A DNA stretch of 64,000 nt, from assembly GCF_032931615.1 (NCBI RefSeq), contig NZ_CP136759.1, forward strand, positions 806,001 through 870,000, written 5' to 3'. The stretch is from Palleronia sp. LCG004. GTDB taxonomy: Bacteria > Pseudomonadota > Alphaproteobacteria > Rhodobacterales > Rhodobacteraceae. Under the pieces are notes generated by a model. That model was not told the origin of the DNA. It was given only the letters and a program-made list of their open reading frames with translations, and did not search any database. The translations under genes were made by a program, and so were the position numbers. Shown here piece by piece: positions 28,570-37,868 of the stretch; positions within the stretch are counted from its first letter, which is position 1; each line of letters starts with the position of its first letter.

Positions 28570-29331
28570 ATGTATGAAAAGATCGCCTTCGTCGCGTCGC
28601 GCTCGGAGATCGCCCAGAAAGCCATGGAGCGGCTTTGCCTCAGGTATGGCCAGACGGATCCCGACGGGGCCGACGTCATCGTCGCGCTCGGCGGCGACGG
28701 CCACATGCTCCACACCCTGCACGCGACCGAAGCATTGCCGGCCCCGGTCTATGGCATGAATTGCGGAACGATCGGCTTTCTGATGAACGAGTTTCAGGAA
28801 GACAACCTGATCGACAGGCTCGAGGCGGCGGAAGTCGCGCGGATCAATCCCCTTTCCATGGAGGCCAGGACGACAGGCGGACAGACCTTCAGGGCCCTCG
28901 CCATCAACGAGGTCTCTCTTCTCCGGGCCGGGCCGCAGGCCGCGAAGCTCAGGATCAGCGTCGACGGACGCGTCCGGATGGACGAGCTGGTCTGCGACGG
29001 TGCGATGGTGGCGACACCCGCAGGGTCGACGGCCTACAATTACTCGGCCAACGGTCCGATCCTCCCGATCGGCGCGGAGGTTCTGGCGCTGACGGCGATG
29101 GCGGCATTCCGGCCGCGGCGCTGGCGGGGCGCGCTCCTCCCCAAGAACGCGAGCGTTCGGTTCGACGTGTTGGAGCACGAGAAGCGCCCGGTCATGTCGG
29201 ATGCGGATGGCCAGTCGGTGCGCGAGGTCGCCAGCGTCACGGTCCAGAGTGAACCTTCGATCACGCATCGCATCCTCTTCGACCCGGGACACGGGCTCGA
29301 AGAGCGGTTGATCCAGGAGCAGTTCACCTGA
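28570..29331 (+). CDS. nadK: NAD kinase
   Basis: A 253-residue protein with VIVALGGDGHMLHTLHATEA (GGDG motif), GMNCGTIGFLMNEFQ, ALAINEVSLLRAGPQAAKL (NE/D motif) and TPAGSTAYNYSANGPILPIG, all NAD-kinase signatures. It phosphorylates NAD to NADP. Divergent from glyA, with a GGGGGAGAAG ribosome-binding region before the ATG. Converges with the DUF2125 gene with a 6-bp gap. Confidence 0.96.
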   Translation: MYEKIAFVASRSEIAQKAMERLCLRYGQTDPDGADVIVALGGDGHMLHTLHATEALPAPVYGMNCGTIGFLMNEFQEDNLIDRLEAAEVARINPLSMEARTTGGQTFRALAINEVSLLRAGPQAAKLRISVDGRVRMDELVCDGAMVATPAGSTAYNYSANGPILPIGAEVLALTAMAAFRPRRWRGALLPKNASVRFDVLEHEKRPVMSDADGQSVREVASVTVQSEPSITHRILFDPGHGLEERLIQEQFT

Positions 29332-29337
29332 ACCGCG

Positions 29338-30330
29338 TCAGCGTCCGACCCCGATGCGCGGCGCGGGACCCAGCGGTATGGGCCCAAGCATCATGTCGCC
29401 GTCGGCGAAGCGAAGGGGCAAGGTCACGCGGCCTTCGGTGCCCGATCCGCCGAGAAACGAGAGTCCCTGAGTGATCATCGCGGCGCGGTTCCCGGGAATG
29501 AGGCCGGCGGCGACCGCGACCTCGATCGCGCGATCGACATTCTCGAGGGTCAGGTCGATATCGCCCATGGGCAAGCCGTCGGCACCGATCTCGATCAGGC
29601 CCTCTCCGTCCAGCCCGATCCCGCCCCAGTCGAGGGCGAGGTCGTGTAGGTCGATCTTATCGATCCGAGGCTGATTGCCGAGCGCGTGACGGTCGATCGG
29701 GGCCGCGAAGTCGAGCGTCGCATCGACACGGAGGACCTCGATCGGGCCCAGTCCCGTCGCTTCGATCCGGCGACCGATCTGTTCGGGCAGGACAATGCCG
29801 GTCGCACTGAGACCGATGTTCTGGTGACGTGCATCCGGCGCACCCGGCGGGATCCGGGTCGCAAAACGCAACTCGTCCATGGAAAAGTCGATGCCGTCGC
29901 TTTCGATCAGCAGATCCTCGATCACGAAGGCCGAATGGTCGAGTGGCAGGTCGGGCGAGGTCCGGAAAGTGACCGATCCACGGGCATCCTCGTTCGTCAG
30001 CCTTACAACCTGACCGCCGCGATCCAGGGAGATCTCCGGCGGGAATATCGCGATGATCTCGTTCGGCTTGTAGCTGAGGGCGAGGATCTGGAAGAATGGC
30101 ATCGTCAGGCGATCGCCATCGGGGGCTTGGATCTCGAGTGCGTCGAAGCTCGTGTCGAAGCGATTGGGAAATCCGCTGATGCCCCTATCCGCCGCCTCGA
30201 TGCGCCATCCCTCGGCGCGAAGTTCGTCCAGGGCGGCGTCGATCCCCCGATCCAGAGCCGCCGCGCCAACGAACCAGTAGCCCGACCAGACGATCGCGGC
30301 CGCGACCACCACCAGGATCACCTTGCGCAT
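29338..30330 (-). CDS. DUF2125 family membrane-anchored protein
   Basis: A 330-residue protein with an N-terminal anchor (MRKVILVVVAAAIVWSGYWF). The remainder is rich in beta strands with the DUF2125 pattern: GWRIEAADRGISGFPNRFDT, LALSYKPNEIIAIFPPEISL, and a C-terminal FADGDMMLGPIPLGPAPRIG. The family is typical of alphaproteobacteria, with no assigned biochemical role; the repeated sheet pattern suggests a periplasmic lipid- or envelope-associated domain (inference). Divergent from the ChaC-like gene. Confidence 0.85.
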   Translation of the reverse strand: MRKVILVVVAAAIVWSGYWFVGAAALDRGIDAALDELRAEGWRIEAADRGISGFPNRFDTSFDALEIQAPDGDRLTMPFFQILALSYKPNEIIAIFPPEISLDRGGQVVRLTNEDARGSVTFRTSPDLPLDHSAFVIEDLLIESDGIDFSMDELRFATRIPPGAPDARHQNIGLSATGIVLPEQIGRRIEATGLGPIEVLRVDATLDFAAPIDRHALGNQPRIDKIDLHDLALDWGGIGLDGEGLIEIGADGLPMGDIDLTLENVDRAIEVAVAAGLIPGNRAAMITQGLSFLGGSGTEGRVTLPLRFADGDMMLGPIPLGPAPRIGVGR

Positions 30331-30378
30331 GAAAACCGTCCTCTTTTCAATGGGCCGCGCATCGTGTCTATAGGCGGT

Positions 30379-30930
30379 ATGGAACGCATGCCAGAGAAGA
30401 TGAATGGTCCGATCTGGGTCTTCGGCTACGGCTCGCTGATCTGGAATCCCGAATTCCCGGTAGCCGAACGCGTCGTCGCGACGCTTGCCGGGTATCGCCG
30501 CACGTTCTGCATGCGCTCGATCCACCACCGCGGAAGCGTGGCGAAACCCGGCCTTGTCCTCGCGCTCGACGAAGATGCAGGGGCATCCTGCCTCGGCGTG
30601 GCCTTTCGGGTGGAGGGCGGCCACGAGACGGAAACGCTCGCAGCGCTTCGGGCACGTGAGTTGATCTCCTCGGCCTATCTCGAGCGGGTGGCACCTGTGA
30701 CATTGTCCGACGGACGGCGCGTCGAGGCGCTGGTCTACGTGATCGATCCCGACCACGAGCAATATTGCGACCTGCCGCTCGAAGAGCAGGCCCGCATCAT
30801 CGCCGGGGCCACCGGCGATCGGGGACCCAATGACGAGTATCTCCTGAACACCGCATCGCATCTCTCGGAGCTTGGGATAGGAGATGCCGAACTCGACTGG
30901 CTGGTAGAGCGGGTCAAAGCGCTGGGCTAG
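30379..30930 (+). CDS. ChaC-like glutathione-specific gamma-glutamylcyclotransferase
   Basis: A 183-residue protein with the family N-terminal IWVFGYGSLIWNPEFPVAER, GYRRTFCMRSIHHRGSVAKP and LVLALDEDAGASCLGVAFRV. ChaC enzymes cleave glutathione to 5-oxoproline and Cys-Gly. A conserved Glu in the ARELI segment is a candidate catalytic acid. The genome therefore encodes both glutathione synthesis (gshB at 5.8 kb) and turnover. Start ATG at 30379. Confidence 0.9.
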   Translation: MERMPEKMNGPIWVFGYGSLIWNPEFPVAERVVATLAGYRRTFCMRSIHHRGSVAKPGLVLALDEDAGASCLGVAFRVEGGHETETLAALRARELISSAYLERVAPVTLSDGRRVEALVYVIDPDHEQYCDLPLEEQARIIAGATGDRGPNDEYLLNTASHLSELGIGDAELDWLVERVKALG

Positions 30931-30995
30931 GTATCTTTCCCTCGGGATGGCAATGGCTTATGCTGCGAGGTTATGATCAGGATCGGAACGTTTCG

Positions 30996-32177
30996 ATGAT
31001 GCCAGAGCCGGACCGCGCGGCCGAGCCGAATTTCTCGCAACCCGTGCGTCAGATCGTAAGCATGATCGTCGTGCTGATCCTCGTGGCGATCGGCACCTAT
31101 TTCGCCTATCCCCGGGTTGCTCCGGTCTTTCTCGCCAACCCGCTGCTGAACGGGTTCATCCTGATCGTTTTCCTGATCGGGGTGTTCACATGCTTCTGGC
31201 AGGAGTTGCAGCTGATCCAGTCGGTCAACTGGATCGAGGGATTCGCACGCGACACGCCCGGTCATCAGGCGACGCGCGCGCCGCGGCTGCTGGCACCCCT
31301 GGCCGCGCTGCTGCGTACGCGGCGCAACCTGCAGATATCGCCGACCTCGGCGCGCTCCATCCTCGAATCGGTCGCCACGCGGATCGACGAGGCGCGCGAC
31401 ATCACACGATACATCGTGAGCCTGTTGATCTTCCTGGGGCTCCTCGGGACATTCTATGGCCTTGCCACGACGGTTCCCGCCATCGTCGAGACGATCCGCG
31501 CACTCGCCCCGGTTGACGGAGAGGACGGGATGGACGTCTTCGGGCGGCTGATGGGAGGGCTCGAATCGCAGCTGGGCGGAATGGGAGTGGCCTTCGCCTC
31601 GTCGCTTCTTGGGCTTGCCGGATCGCTTGTCGTCGGACTTCTGGAACTCTTCGCGAGCCATGGCCAGAACCGGTTCTATCGCGAACTCGAGGAATGGCTG
31701 AGCCTGATCACCCGGTTGGGTTTCGCCGGGCCCGAGATCGATGGAACCCCCGGAAATGCCGGCGTCGTGGCCGCTGCGATGGAGCATATGTCAGGGCAGA
31801 TGGACCGGCTCGAGGCACTCTTCGCGCGGTCGGACCAGGCCCGATCTGAGGTCGATGCCCGGCTGGGGGAGCTCTCCTCCGGTATTTCCCGGCTCGCCGA
31901 CCGGTTGGAGGCCGAGGCAGCGCTCGGCCCGGCAATGGAGCGTCTGGGACAGGGACAGGATCGTCTTGCAGAAGCTCTCGAGACGGCGGGCGAGGGGGGA
32001 CCTATCGATGCGGAAAGCCGGATGCGGTTGCGGTCCATCGATGTGCAGCTTTTGCGTATCTCCGAGGAACTCGCTGCAGGTCGGCAGGAGGCGACGGCCG
32101 AACTAAGGCAGGAATTGAGGCAGATGACGCGGGCGATCGCGCGCGGCGGGCGATCCGAGACCAGCATGAGGGAATGA
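30996..32177 (+). CDS. MotA/TolQ/ExbB-family proton channel subunit
   Basis: A 393-residue membrane protein. Hydrophobic segments lie around residues 17-41 and 48-68, then about 133-160 (IVSLLIFLGLLGTFYGLATT) and 195-222 (GMGVAFASSLLGLAGSLVVG). The last two carry the MotA/TolQ/ExbB signature. The C-terminal 150 residues form a helical cytoplasmic tail. It is four bases upstream of an OmpA/MotB partner, so the two form an ion-driven stator pair. An alternative ATG at 30960 would add twelve residues. Function unknown; the pair is not next to flagellar genes. Confidence 0.85.
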   Translation: MMPEPDRAAEPNFSQPVRQIVSMIVVLILVAIGTYFAYPRVAPVFLANPLLNGFILIVFLIGVFTCFWQELQLIQSVNWIEGFARDTPGHQATRAPRLLAPLAALLRTRRNLQISPTSARSILESVATRIDEARDITRYIVSLLIFLGLLGTFYGLATTVPAIVETIRALAPVDGEDGMDVFGRLMGGLESQLGGMGVAFASSLLGLAGSLVVGLLELFASHGQNRFYRELEEWLSLITRLGFAGPEIDGTPGNAGVVAAAMEHMSGQMDRLEALFARSDQARSEVDARLGELSSGISRLADRLEAEAALGPAMERLGQGQDRLAEALETAGEGGPIDAESRMRLRSIDVQLLRISEELAAGRQEATAELRQELRQMTRAIARGGRSETSMRE

Positions 32178-32181
32178 CCCC

Positions 32182-34152
32182 ATGGCGCTGAGCAGACGTG
32201 CCACGCGCAGCGTGAACGCCGCGATCTGGCCGGGCTTCGTCGACGCGATGACGGCGCTCCTTCTCGTGATGATGTTCCTCCTTACGATCTTCATGGTCGT
32301 GCAATTCGTCCTGCGGGAGGAAATATCGGGCCAGCGCAGCCAGCTTGACACTTTGGCGAGCGAGGTATCGGGACTGAGCGCTGCGCTCGGACGGGCGGAG
32401 GAGCGGGCGCAGGCCCTCACAGACGAACGAGATGCGCTGAGGTCGAGGTCCGAGGCGCAGTCGCAGAGGATCGAGGAGCAGGGGGGGCGGATCGCGAGCT
32501 TCGAGGAGCAGGTTGCGTCGCTCCTGACCGCGCGGGACACTGCGCGCCAGCAGGCCGCGAGCCTCGCCGAAAGCGAGGCTCGCCTTATTTCCGACCAAGA
32601 AGCGTTGAACCTCGCGCTTGCGCAGGCCCGCGACGAGATCGACGCCGCTGCAGAAGAGGCTCGCTTGGCTGCCGCCCGGCGTGAAGCACTGGAAGCATTG
32701 ACAGCTGATCTGCGCGCGGATCTGGGAGAAGCCGAGGGGGAAGCGGCGGAACTCGTTCAACGGGTCAATAGTCTCGAGACATCGCTGTCCGACGAGGAAG
32801 CGCGGCGTGTGGTCGAAGCCGCCGCGGCCGATGCGCTGCGCGAACGGCTTGCGAATTCAGAAGCCGAACTGTCGGCGATGACCCTCGCGCTCGAGGAAGA
32901 GCGTGCGAGGGCGGAGGAAACTCTGACGCTGCTTGCTGCGGCGCGAAGGGCCGAAGAGGATCTCGACGAACGGCTGACTGCTGCGTTGATCGCGCGAGAT
33001 GGCGCGCGGAGCGCCCAATCCGAGGCCGAGGAAGAGCGGGACCGCAGCGCGGAATTGCTCGCTGCGGCTTTGTCGCGAGAGACGGAGCAGGACCGGGAGC
33101 TTGCCTCGATTGCCGATGCGCTTGATCAAGCCCGTGCAGCTAGGCTGAGCTTCGAAGGTGATCTGGAGGCCGCACGGGCCGCACTTGCCGAGACCGAGGC
33201 CCGGGTCGAAGCCTTGCGCGAGGATGCCGGCCGCGAGGCCGATGAGCGCGATCGTCTTGCGGCCGCGTTGGTCGAAGCGCGCGAGGAAGCCGCCGCGCTC
33301 GACGCGGCAGCGGAAAGCCGTGCGAGCGATCTGCGCGCGCAGCTCGAAGAGGCGTTGGCTCTGAAGCTCGCGGCCGAGAACCGCGCTGCCGAGCGGATGA
33401 GCGACGCCGAGCGTCAGGCGGCTCTGCTCGCGACCGCGAATGCCGAACTTCGTAACGCCGAGACTGCGGGTGCCCTTGCGGAGCGGGAGATGGAAGCGCT
33501 GAATCAGCAGGTCGCGCGGTTGCGGGAAGACGTGGCGACGCTGAGTGAACTTCTCGATCTGGCCGAGACCGAACGGGAGGCGCAGGATATCGAGATCGAC
33601 ACGCTCGGGGAAAGGCTCAATGCGGCGCTCGTCCGGGAGGCCGAGGAACAGCGTCGACGTGCCGAACTCGAAGCAGCGGAGCGCGAAAGGCTCGAAGGGT
33701 ACCAATCGGAATTCTTCGGACGGCTGAGAGGCCTCCTTGAGGATCGCGACGGGGTGGAGATCGTCGGCGACCGCTTCGTGTTCGATAGCGAAGTCCTGTT
33801 CCCGTCAGGCTCGGCTGACCTTTCGGCGGCGGGCGAGGGGCAGGTCGCGCAGGTGGCCGCTCTGCTCGAGGACGTCGCAGGCGAGATCCCGGATGGCATC
33901 GACTGGGTCATCCGCGTGGACGGCCATACCGACGATGTGCCACTGCGCGGCAGCGCCTCGTTCGCCGACAATTGGGAATTGAGCCAGGCACGGGCCCTTT
34001 CGGTCGTGCGCTTCATGTCCGATGAGTTGGGCTTTCCGGCGGATCGACTGGCTCCGACGGGTTTCGGAGAATTCCAGCCCATCGACACGGCAGGAACTGC
34101 CGAAGCCCGTGCGCGAAACCGCCGGATCGAGCTGAAGCTGACCGAGCGCTAA
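32182..34152 (+). CDS. MotB/OmpA-like stator partner with giant coiled coil
   Basis: 656 residues. A single transmembrane helix near the N-terminus (GFVDAMTALLLVMMFLLTIF) carries the MotB-like Asp at about residue 21. About 450 residues of continuous Glu/Arg/Ala-rich coiled coil follow. A C-terminal OmpA-like peptidoglycan-binding domain contains SEVLFPSGSADLSAAGEGQV, VDGHTDDVPLRGSASFADNW and ARNRRIELKL. The pair would anchor to peptidoglycan at an unusually long distance from the inner membrane. Coupled to the channel gene upstream. Related architecture occurs in MotAB, TolQR and Zorya ZorAB, but no Zorya effector genes are present. Confidence 0.88.
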   Translation: MALSRRATRSVNAAIWPGFVDAMTALLLVMMFLLTIFMVVQFVLREEISGQRSQLDTLASEVSGLSAALGRAEERAQALTDERDALRSRSEAQSQRIEEQGGRIASFEEQVASLLTARDTARQQAASLAESEARLISDQEALNLALAQARDEIDAAAEEARLAAARREALEALTADLRADLGEAEGEAAELVQRVNSLETSLSDEEARRVVEAAAADALRERLANSEAELSAMTLALEEERARAEETLTLLAAARRAEEDLDERLTAALIARDGARSAQSEAEEERDRSAELLAAALSRETEQDRELASIADALDQARAARLSFEGDLEAARAALAETEARVEALREDAGREADERDRLAAALVEAREEAAALDAAAESRASDLRAQLEEALALKLAAENRAAERMSDAERQAALLATANAELRNAETAGALAEREMEALNQQVARLREDVATLSELLDLAETEREAQDIEIDTLGERLNAALVREAEEQRRRAELEAAERERLEGYQSEFFGRLRGLLEDRDGVEIVGDRFVFDSEVLFPSGSADLSAAGEGQVAQVAALLEDVAGEIPDGIDWVIRVDGHTDDVPLRGSASFADNWELSQARALSVVRFMSDELGFPADRLAPTGFGEFQPIDTAGTAEARARNRRIELKLTER

Positions 34153-35582
34153 GGTTCGAGACTCTGCGTCTCACGCTTCCCGGAGAATTCACACGACTCA
34201 CCGACTTGTTCGCAGACGCAAAGGTACGATTGCTGCCTTTGGAACTGGGCTCTCTCTGCGTCCGTTCGGACTGAAACGCAGCAGGGCTCAAATGTCCCAA
34301 CTGTTCGTCTCTATTTTGCATACAAGTGGCGGCTTCCTGCTGCCATGAAAGATGCCGTTAGATCGAGAACGACTGGAGATGCGTCACCATGCGTGACGCC
34401 GAGCGAAGGGTCCATCTAGCCAATGAATGTTTGAAACCTAACTCATGCAATCTGGGTGCGTATTTTCAACGACAACGCCCGACTTAGTTTGCCTAGCTTC
34501 GCGATCTATCACGGTAATTGCCGAACTGTGGCCTTCAGAATCACAGAGATCGACGAACCGAAAAGGGGGGTCATTTCGTTTATCTACATATTTCGAGGTA
34601 CTTCCTTGTTGGGCCTCTGTCCTCGCTCGGTCAAGTTCGATGGTGCTAGGCACCAATCAGAACTAAATAGGGTCTCGGTGCCCAACAGGTAACTGCAACT
34701 TCGCGAATTTCTGCGCGCAGATGATGGCGGACCTGACTGCCCAATCGAGTGAGAAGACCATCACTATTTGAGTCTTGAGATCCGCGGCAAGCGTTCGGGT
34801 AAACCTGTTCGGTATCGAAAGGACCTTTGCTACGCATCCAGCCTCGGCGCAGAATTAGGTGCTTGTCGTCTCCCTGAAGGATAGGTCAACTCGGGGGAGG
34901 CTTTGCAGCTGGGTGGGGAATTTAAAAATGCCCGGCTCAAGATGGATCGTGTATCTGCCTGCGGCAAGCACGTTGCAGTAAAATCTAGCCTAGCGACGTC
35001 GTCGGATGCCGGACCCACGATCGAAGAAAGTCCCAGCATATTGAACGTCCCGAGCGGGCTCACTTGCGAGTATCCAGCGATCCGGGCCGCCCGCGAGCCG
35101 AACTCCGCCAAGGTCGTCGCGCCATATCAGGTCTGACAAGGGGCGGAAGTTCAGGGTGACTATAGTCAGGATCTAAATCGCGGCTATCGGCATCCGACGC
35201 GCGTTCATTGAGCCTGGAGTCTTTGGGGAACCGGCTAGCGCAAGAGCCACGATACGATGTTCTGCCATGCGCGGCTGAACGGCGAGATATTGTACAGCTG
35301 AGCAGTAGTTGCAATCGGGATCGAATCCTGACGCGTTACGACGGAAGATACTTGTATTGCCGCTTGGCTACGAGCCCTCTCGGACCACCACTTGGGCAGG
35401 GGCCGGATCCGCCATCCCCATCCGCGCCGCAGTCCAACCTGACCATGGTGCCAAAACTGCAATGCACCGAGATCAAAACCGGGCTATCCAATGAGGGCAG
35501 TTTGAAAAGCCGGGTATTTCCGTGGATCAGCCCTCATCCGTGCCTTGCATGAGCGACGGAACTTCGCTACGCGGTCCCTCAC
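34153..35582. other. Gene desert before tRNA-Ser
   Basis: About 1.4 kb in which only short, overlapping and unconvincing open frames occur on both strands. GC is lower and codon structure is absent. I recognise no domain, RNA or IS end. It probably holds decayed genes at the edge of the accessory region. Confidence 0.6.
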
Positions 35583-35672
35583 GGAGCGGTGGCCGAGTGG
35601 TCGAAGGCGCACGCCTGGAAAGTGTGTAGGCGGGAAACCGTCTCCAGGGTTCGAATCCCTGTCGCTCCGCCA
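35583..35672 (+). tRNA. tRNA-Ser(GGA)
   Basis: A 90-nt class II tRNA: acceptor GGAGCGG pairs with the 3' CCGCTCC-type end, there is a long variable arm, the T-loop is GGGTTCGAATCCC and the terminal CCA is encoded. The anticodon loop CTGGAAA gives anticodon GGA. Prophage remnants begin about 420 bp downstream, so it may have been an integration site. Confidence 0.95.
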
Positions 35673-36091
35673 CTTGCCCGCGCGAAAGCGTTCTCCCGAT
35701 CCGGCCGCAGCCGGAATTTTTCTCTTGTTTTCGAGGGTTATGCAGGAGGGGCTAAACACCACCATTGCTTCACGAGGCCCGAAATCGGTCTCTCCAGGCG
35801 GATATTCTCTCGACCCGATGACTTTGCTGATTTGGTGAAGTCTTTCTAAGTGCCTGTTCGGCGTAGTGTTTTCGACTGGCCAACCTAAACACTTCGATGG
35901 GGGTCGCTTTCGACCTGATGGAACGTGGCTCCAGCCTTCTCCAGCGATCAAGCAAGTCGCAGTAATTGATTCCTTCGCTCATCGGAGATCGTATGATCCC
36001 AGCTTGAGCCTCATACTTCATCTGCGGCAAAGTGAGCGGGAACCGGTTTGGTTCAGTCTCATCCAGCGTTCCGAGACCGGTGAGGCCCGCC
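35673..36091. other. Gap between tRNA-Ser and prophage remnants
   Basis: About 420 bp with no supportable gene. The open frames that run into it from the tRNA are artefacts. No direct repeat of the tRNA 3' end was seen within it. Confidence 0.5.
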
Positions 36092-36450
36092 ATGTGCAAT
36101 CTTTACAGCACGAGCAAAGGTCAGGCGGTGATCCGCGATATCGCCGGGGCGATGACGGATCATACGGGCAACCTCGCGTCCATGCCGGCATTCTTCCCCG
36201 ACCAGTCCGCCCCGGCGGTGCGCCAGGGCAAGCACGGTCGCGAGCTTGCGAAGATGCACATCCCCGGCGACGTGGCCTATGTCTGGCACGGGGCGCTGCA
36301 TGCCGGAACCATGGCCGAGAGGCTTATAACGACCGGCTTCGAGATCCGGGCGCAGATCGTCTGGCCCTGATCTTCACGCTTGTCTCTCTCGTGCGCAGCT
36401 ATGTCCTGCGGCACATCTTCGACGCCGTGACCCGCGGGCAGCGTGGCTGA
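36092..36450 (+). pseudogene. Chimeric prophage remnant: SRAP N-terminus, DNA-methylase middle, membrane-protein tail
   Basis: The first ORF (36092-36370, 92 codons) starts MCNLYSTSKGQAVIRDIAGA, the N-terminus of an SOS-response-associated peptidase (YedK/HMCES, catalytic Cys2), and continues to about PAFFPDQSAPAVR. From GKHGRELAKMHIPGDVAYVW it switches to what looks like an internal piece of a phage-type site-specific DNA methyltransferase (YVWHGALHAGTMAERL, GFEIRAQIVWP) and stops. The next 80 bases encode LIFTLVSLVRSYVLRHIFDA, resembling the end of a small phage membrane protein (DUF7220-like). Three gene fragments are joined within 360 bp by deletions. Not expected to be functional; SRAP needs about 200 residues. 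Confidence 0.75.
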
Positions 36451-36887
36451 TGGGCCGGCCGCTGATCAGCCTGACCTCGGAGCAGGCTCGCGAGGTCGAG
36501 ACGCTGGCGGTCCTTCTGAGCCAGGACCAGATCGCCGATTACTTCGGCATCTCCCGCAGCACCTTCCACGCAATCTGCTCGCGGGAGCCGGAGGTTCTCA
36601 AGCGGTATAAAAGAGGAAAGGCCAAGGCCATCGCGCATGTCGCGAACGGGCTGCTGCAGAAGGCGCGGGCGGGCTGCATGACCTCGTCGATCTTCTATCT
36701 CAAGACGCCGGCCGGGTGGCGCGAGACCGCGGAGATCCACCACAGACCAGCAGGCCCGTCCTTCGAAGAGCTGAGCGATGCGGAACTTTTCGCGCGCTTT
36801 GCCGAACTGATGGAAGAGGTGGAAGGATTGCTGGTCGAAGCCTCCATCGTGCAGCATGATCCCGATGGATGGGAGGAGGACCCGTGA
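36450..36887 (+). CDS. Phage-type helix-turn-helix protein upstream of terminase
   Basis: An intact 145-residue ORF: MGRPLISLTSEQAREVETLA, then LLSQDQIADYFGISRSTFHA (helix-turn-helix), ICSREPEVLKRYKRGKAKAI and YLKTPAGWRETAEIHHRP. It matches the type of small DNA-binding protein encoded just before P27-family terminase small subunits in alphaproteobacterial prophages. The stop overlaps the next GTG as GTGA, so the original packaging operon order is preserved. Likely a surviving piece of an otherwise deleted prophage. Confidence 0.75.
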   Translation: MGRPLISLTSEQAREVETLAVLLSQDQIADYFGISRSTFHAICSREPEVLKRYKRGKAKAIAHVANGLLQKARAGCMTSSIFYLKTPAGWRETAEIHHRPAGPSFEELSDAELFARFAELMEEVEGLLVEASIVQHDPDGWEEDP

Positions 36888-37205
36888 GACGAGGTCGCAA
36901 GCCGACCCCCGGGCCTCGCCGGAGCTGAGAGAGGGCGGGTTATCGCGATGTCCCGACCATCTCGATGCCACGGCGCGCAAGGAATGGCGCAGGCTTGCCA
37001 GGCCGCTCTTCGAGGCGGGCATCCTCACGGTGGCCGACCGGGCGGCCTTCGCGGCCTATTGCCAGTCTTGGAGCCATTGGGTGGAGGCCACGCGGAAGCT
37101 CGGGGAGACGCCACGGCTCATCCGGACCCCGTCGGGCTACGTGCAGCAGAGCCCGTGGATCGGCATCGCCAACAGGCAGCTGGAGCTGACACCAATACGG
37201 CGAGA
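36884..37205 (+). pseudogene. P27-family terminase small subunit, frameshifted and truncated
   Basis: GTG at 36884 starts VRRGRKPTPGPRRS, the usual RGRKP beginning of P27 terminase small subunits, but the frame then stops. In a neighbouring frame the gene continues as CPDHLDATARKEWRRLARPL, AAFAAYCQSWSHWVEATRKL and YVQQSPWIGIANRQLELT. It ends abruptly about residue 100 where an IS903-type transposase fragment begins. So the gene carries a frameshift near 36930 and has lost its 3' end. The large terminase gene is absent. Confidence 0.75.
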
Positions 37206-37223
37206 AGAGCGAGCAGTCGGAGC

Positions 37224-37663
37224 ATGCTCGACCAGATTCCCAACGACGAGCGGATCGACACGGTTGCGGCCGACGGTGCCTGTGACACCCGCCGCCGTCA
37301 GACGGCCATCACCGAACGGCGGGCCATCCCGATCCGGAAGGACGGCGCGCCTGGAAAGCAGACGCCCCGGCGGCGAAGTTTCGGAACGAAAGGCTACGCG
37401 CCAAATAGCGCTTCGATCGCGCATTCCGGAAGCATTGGACCGGATACCACGCTCGAAGCCGCGACGAAGCAAAGATGCGAGGTATAAAGGCCTCCGGCGA
37501 ACGCATCGTCGCCGAGACCCTGACCGCCAGACAATCGAAAGCCACATCCGCATCGCACTCGTCAACCGCGCCAACGTCTCCAGTACCGCCAGCATCGTCC
37601 GCGCGGCATGACGTCAGCGGGGAAAGAGGACCCCTGCTTCAGGCGTGGGGTCCGCAACAATGC
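37224..37663 (+). mobile_element. IS903-group (IS5 family) remnant, 3' half
   Basis: The region aligns with the C-terminal 140 residues of the transposase of the full copy at 48.0-49.1 kb. Seen in shifting frames are LDQIPNDERIDTVAADGACDT (compare LGQIPEDEQIGTVTADGAYDT), then RRRDPDRQTIESHIRIALVN and the end SIVRAA. Several frameshifts are present. Downstream of the stop it keeps the IS end, finishing GTCCGCAACAATGC at 37663, close to the terminal inverted repeat of the full copy. The 5' half and left end are gone. Its orientation is opposite to the full copy. Confidence 0.82.
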
Positions 37664-37868
37664 ATACGCGATCACTTAGGATGGCTGCTTCTGTGCGGAG
37701 CGCGTCACTAGATTGATCGGTCGCACTGCACCGTATGCCAAAATTACTCTGTGACGCTGGCCCATATCGTCGTCATCGCCACAGTACTTGTCGCACCACG
37801 AACTGCAGTAGAGTCTAGGTTTCACTCGCGGCGGGATCGGCCGCAAAGTCAAAGCTACTAACGTAGCA

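Noticed and set aside
30996..34152. A Zorya anti-phage system
   Set aside because: Only A/B-type motor subunits are present. No ZorC, ZorD or ZorE-like gene is adjacent, the long coiled coil is in the wrong subunit, and the neighbours are core genes.
35545..35951. Open frames around tRNA-Ser(GGA) with the peptide [12 protein letters not shown]
   Set aside because: This peptide is the well-known translation artefact of a serine tRNA gene, not a protein.
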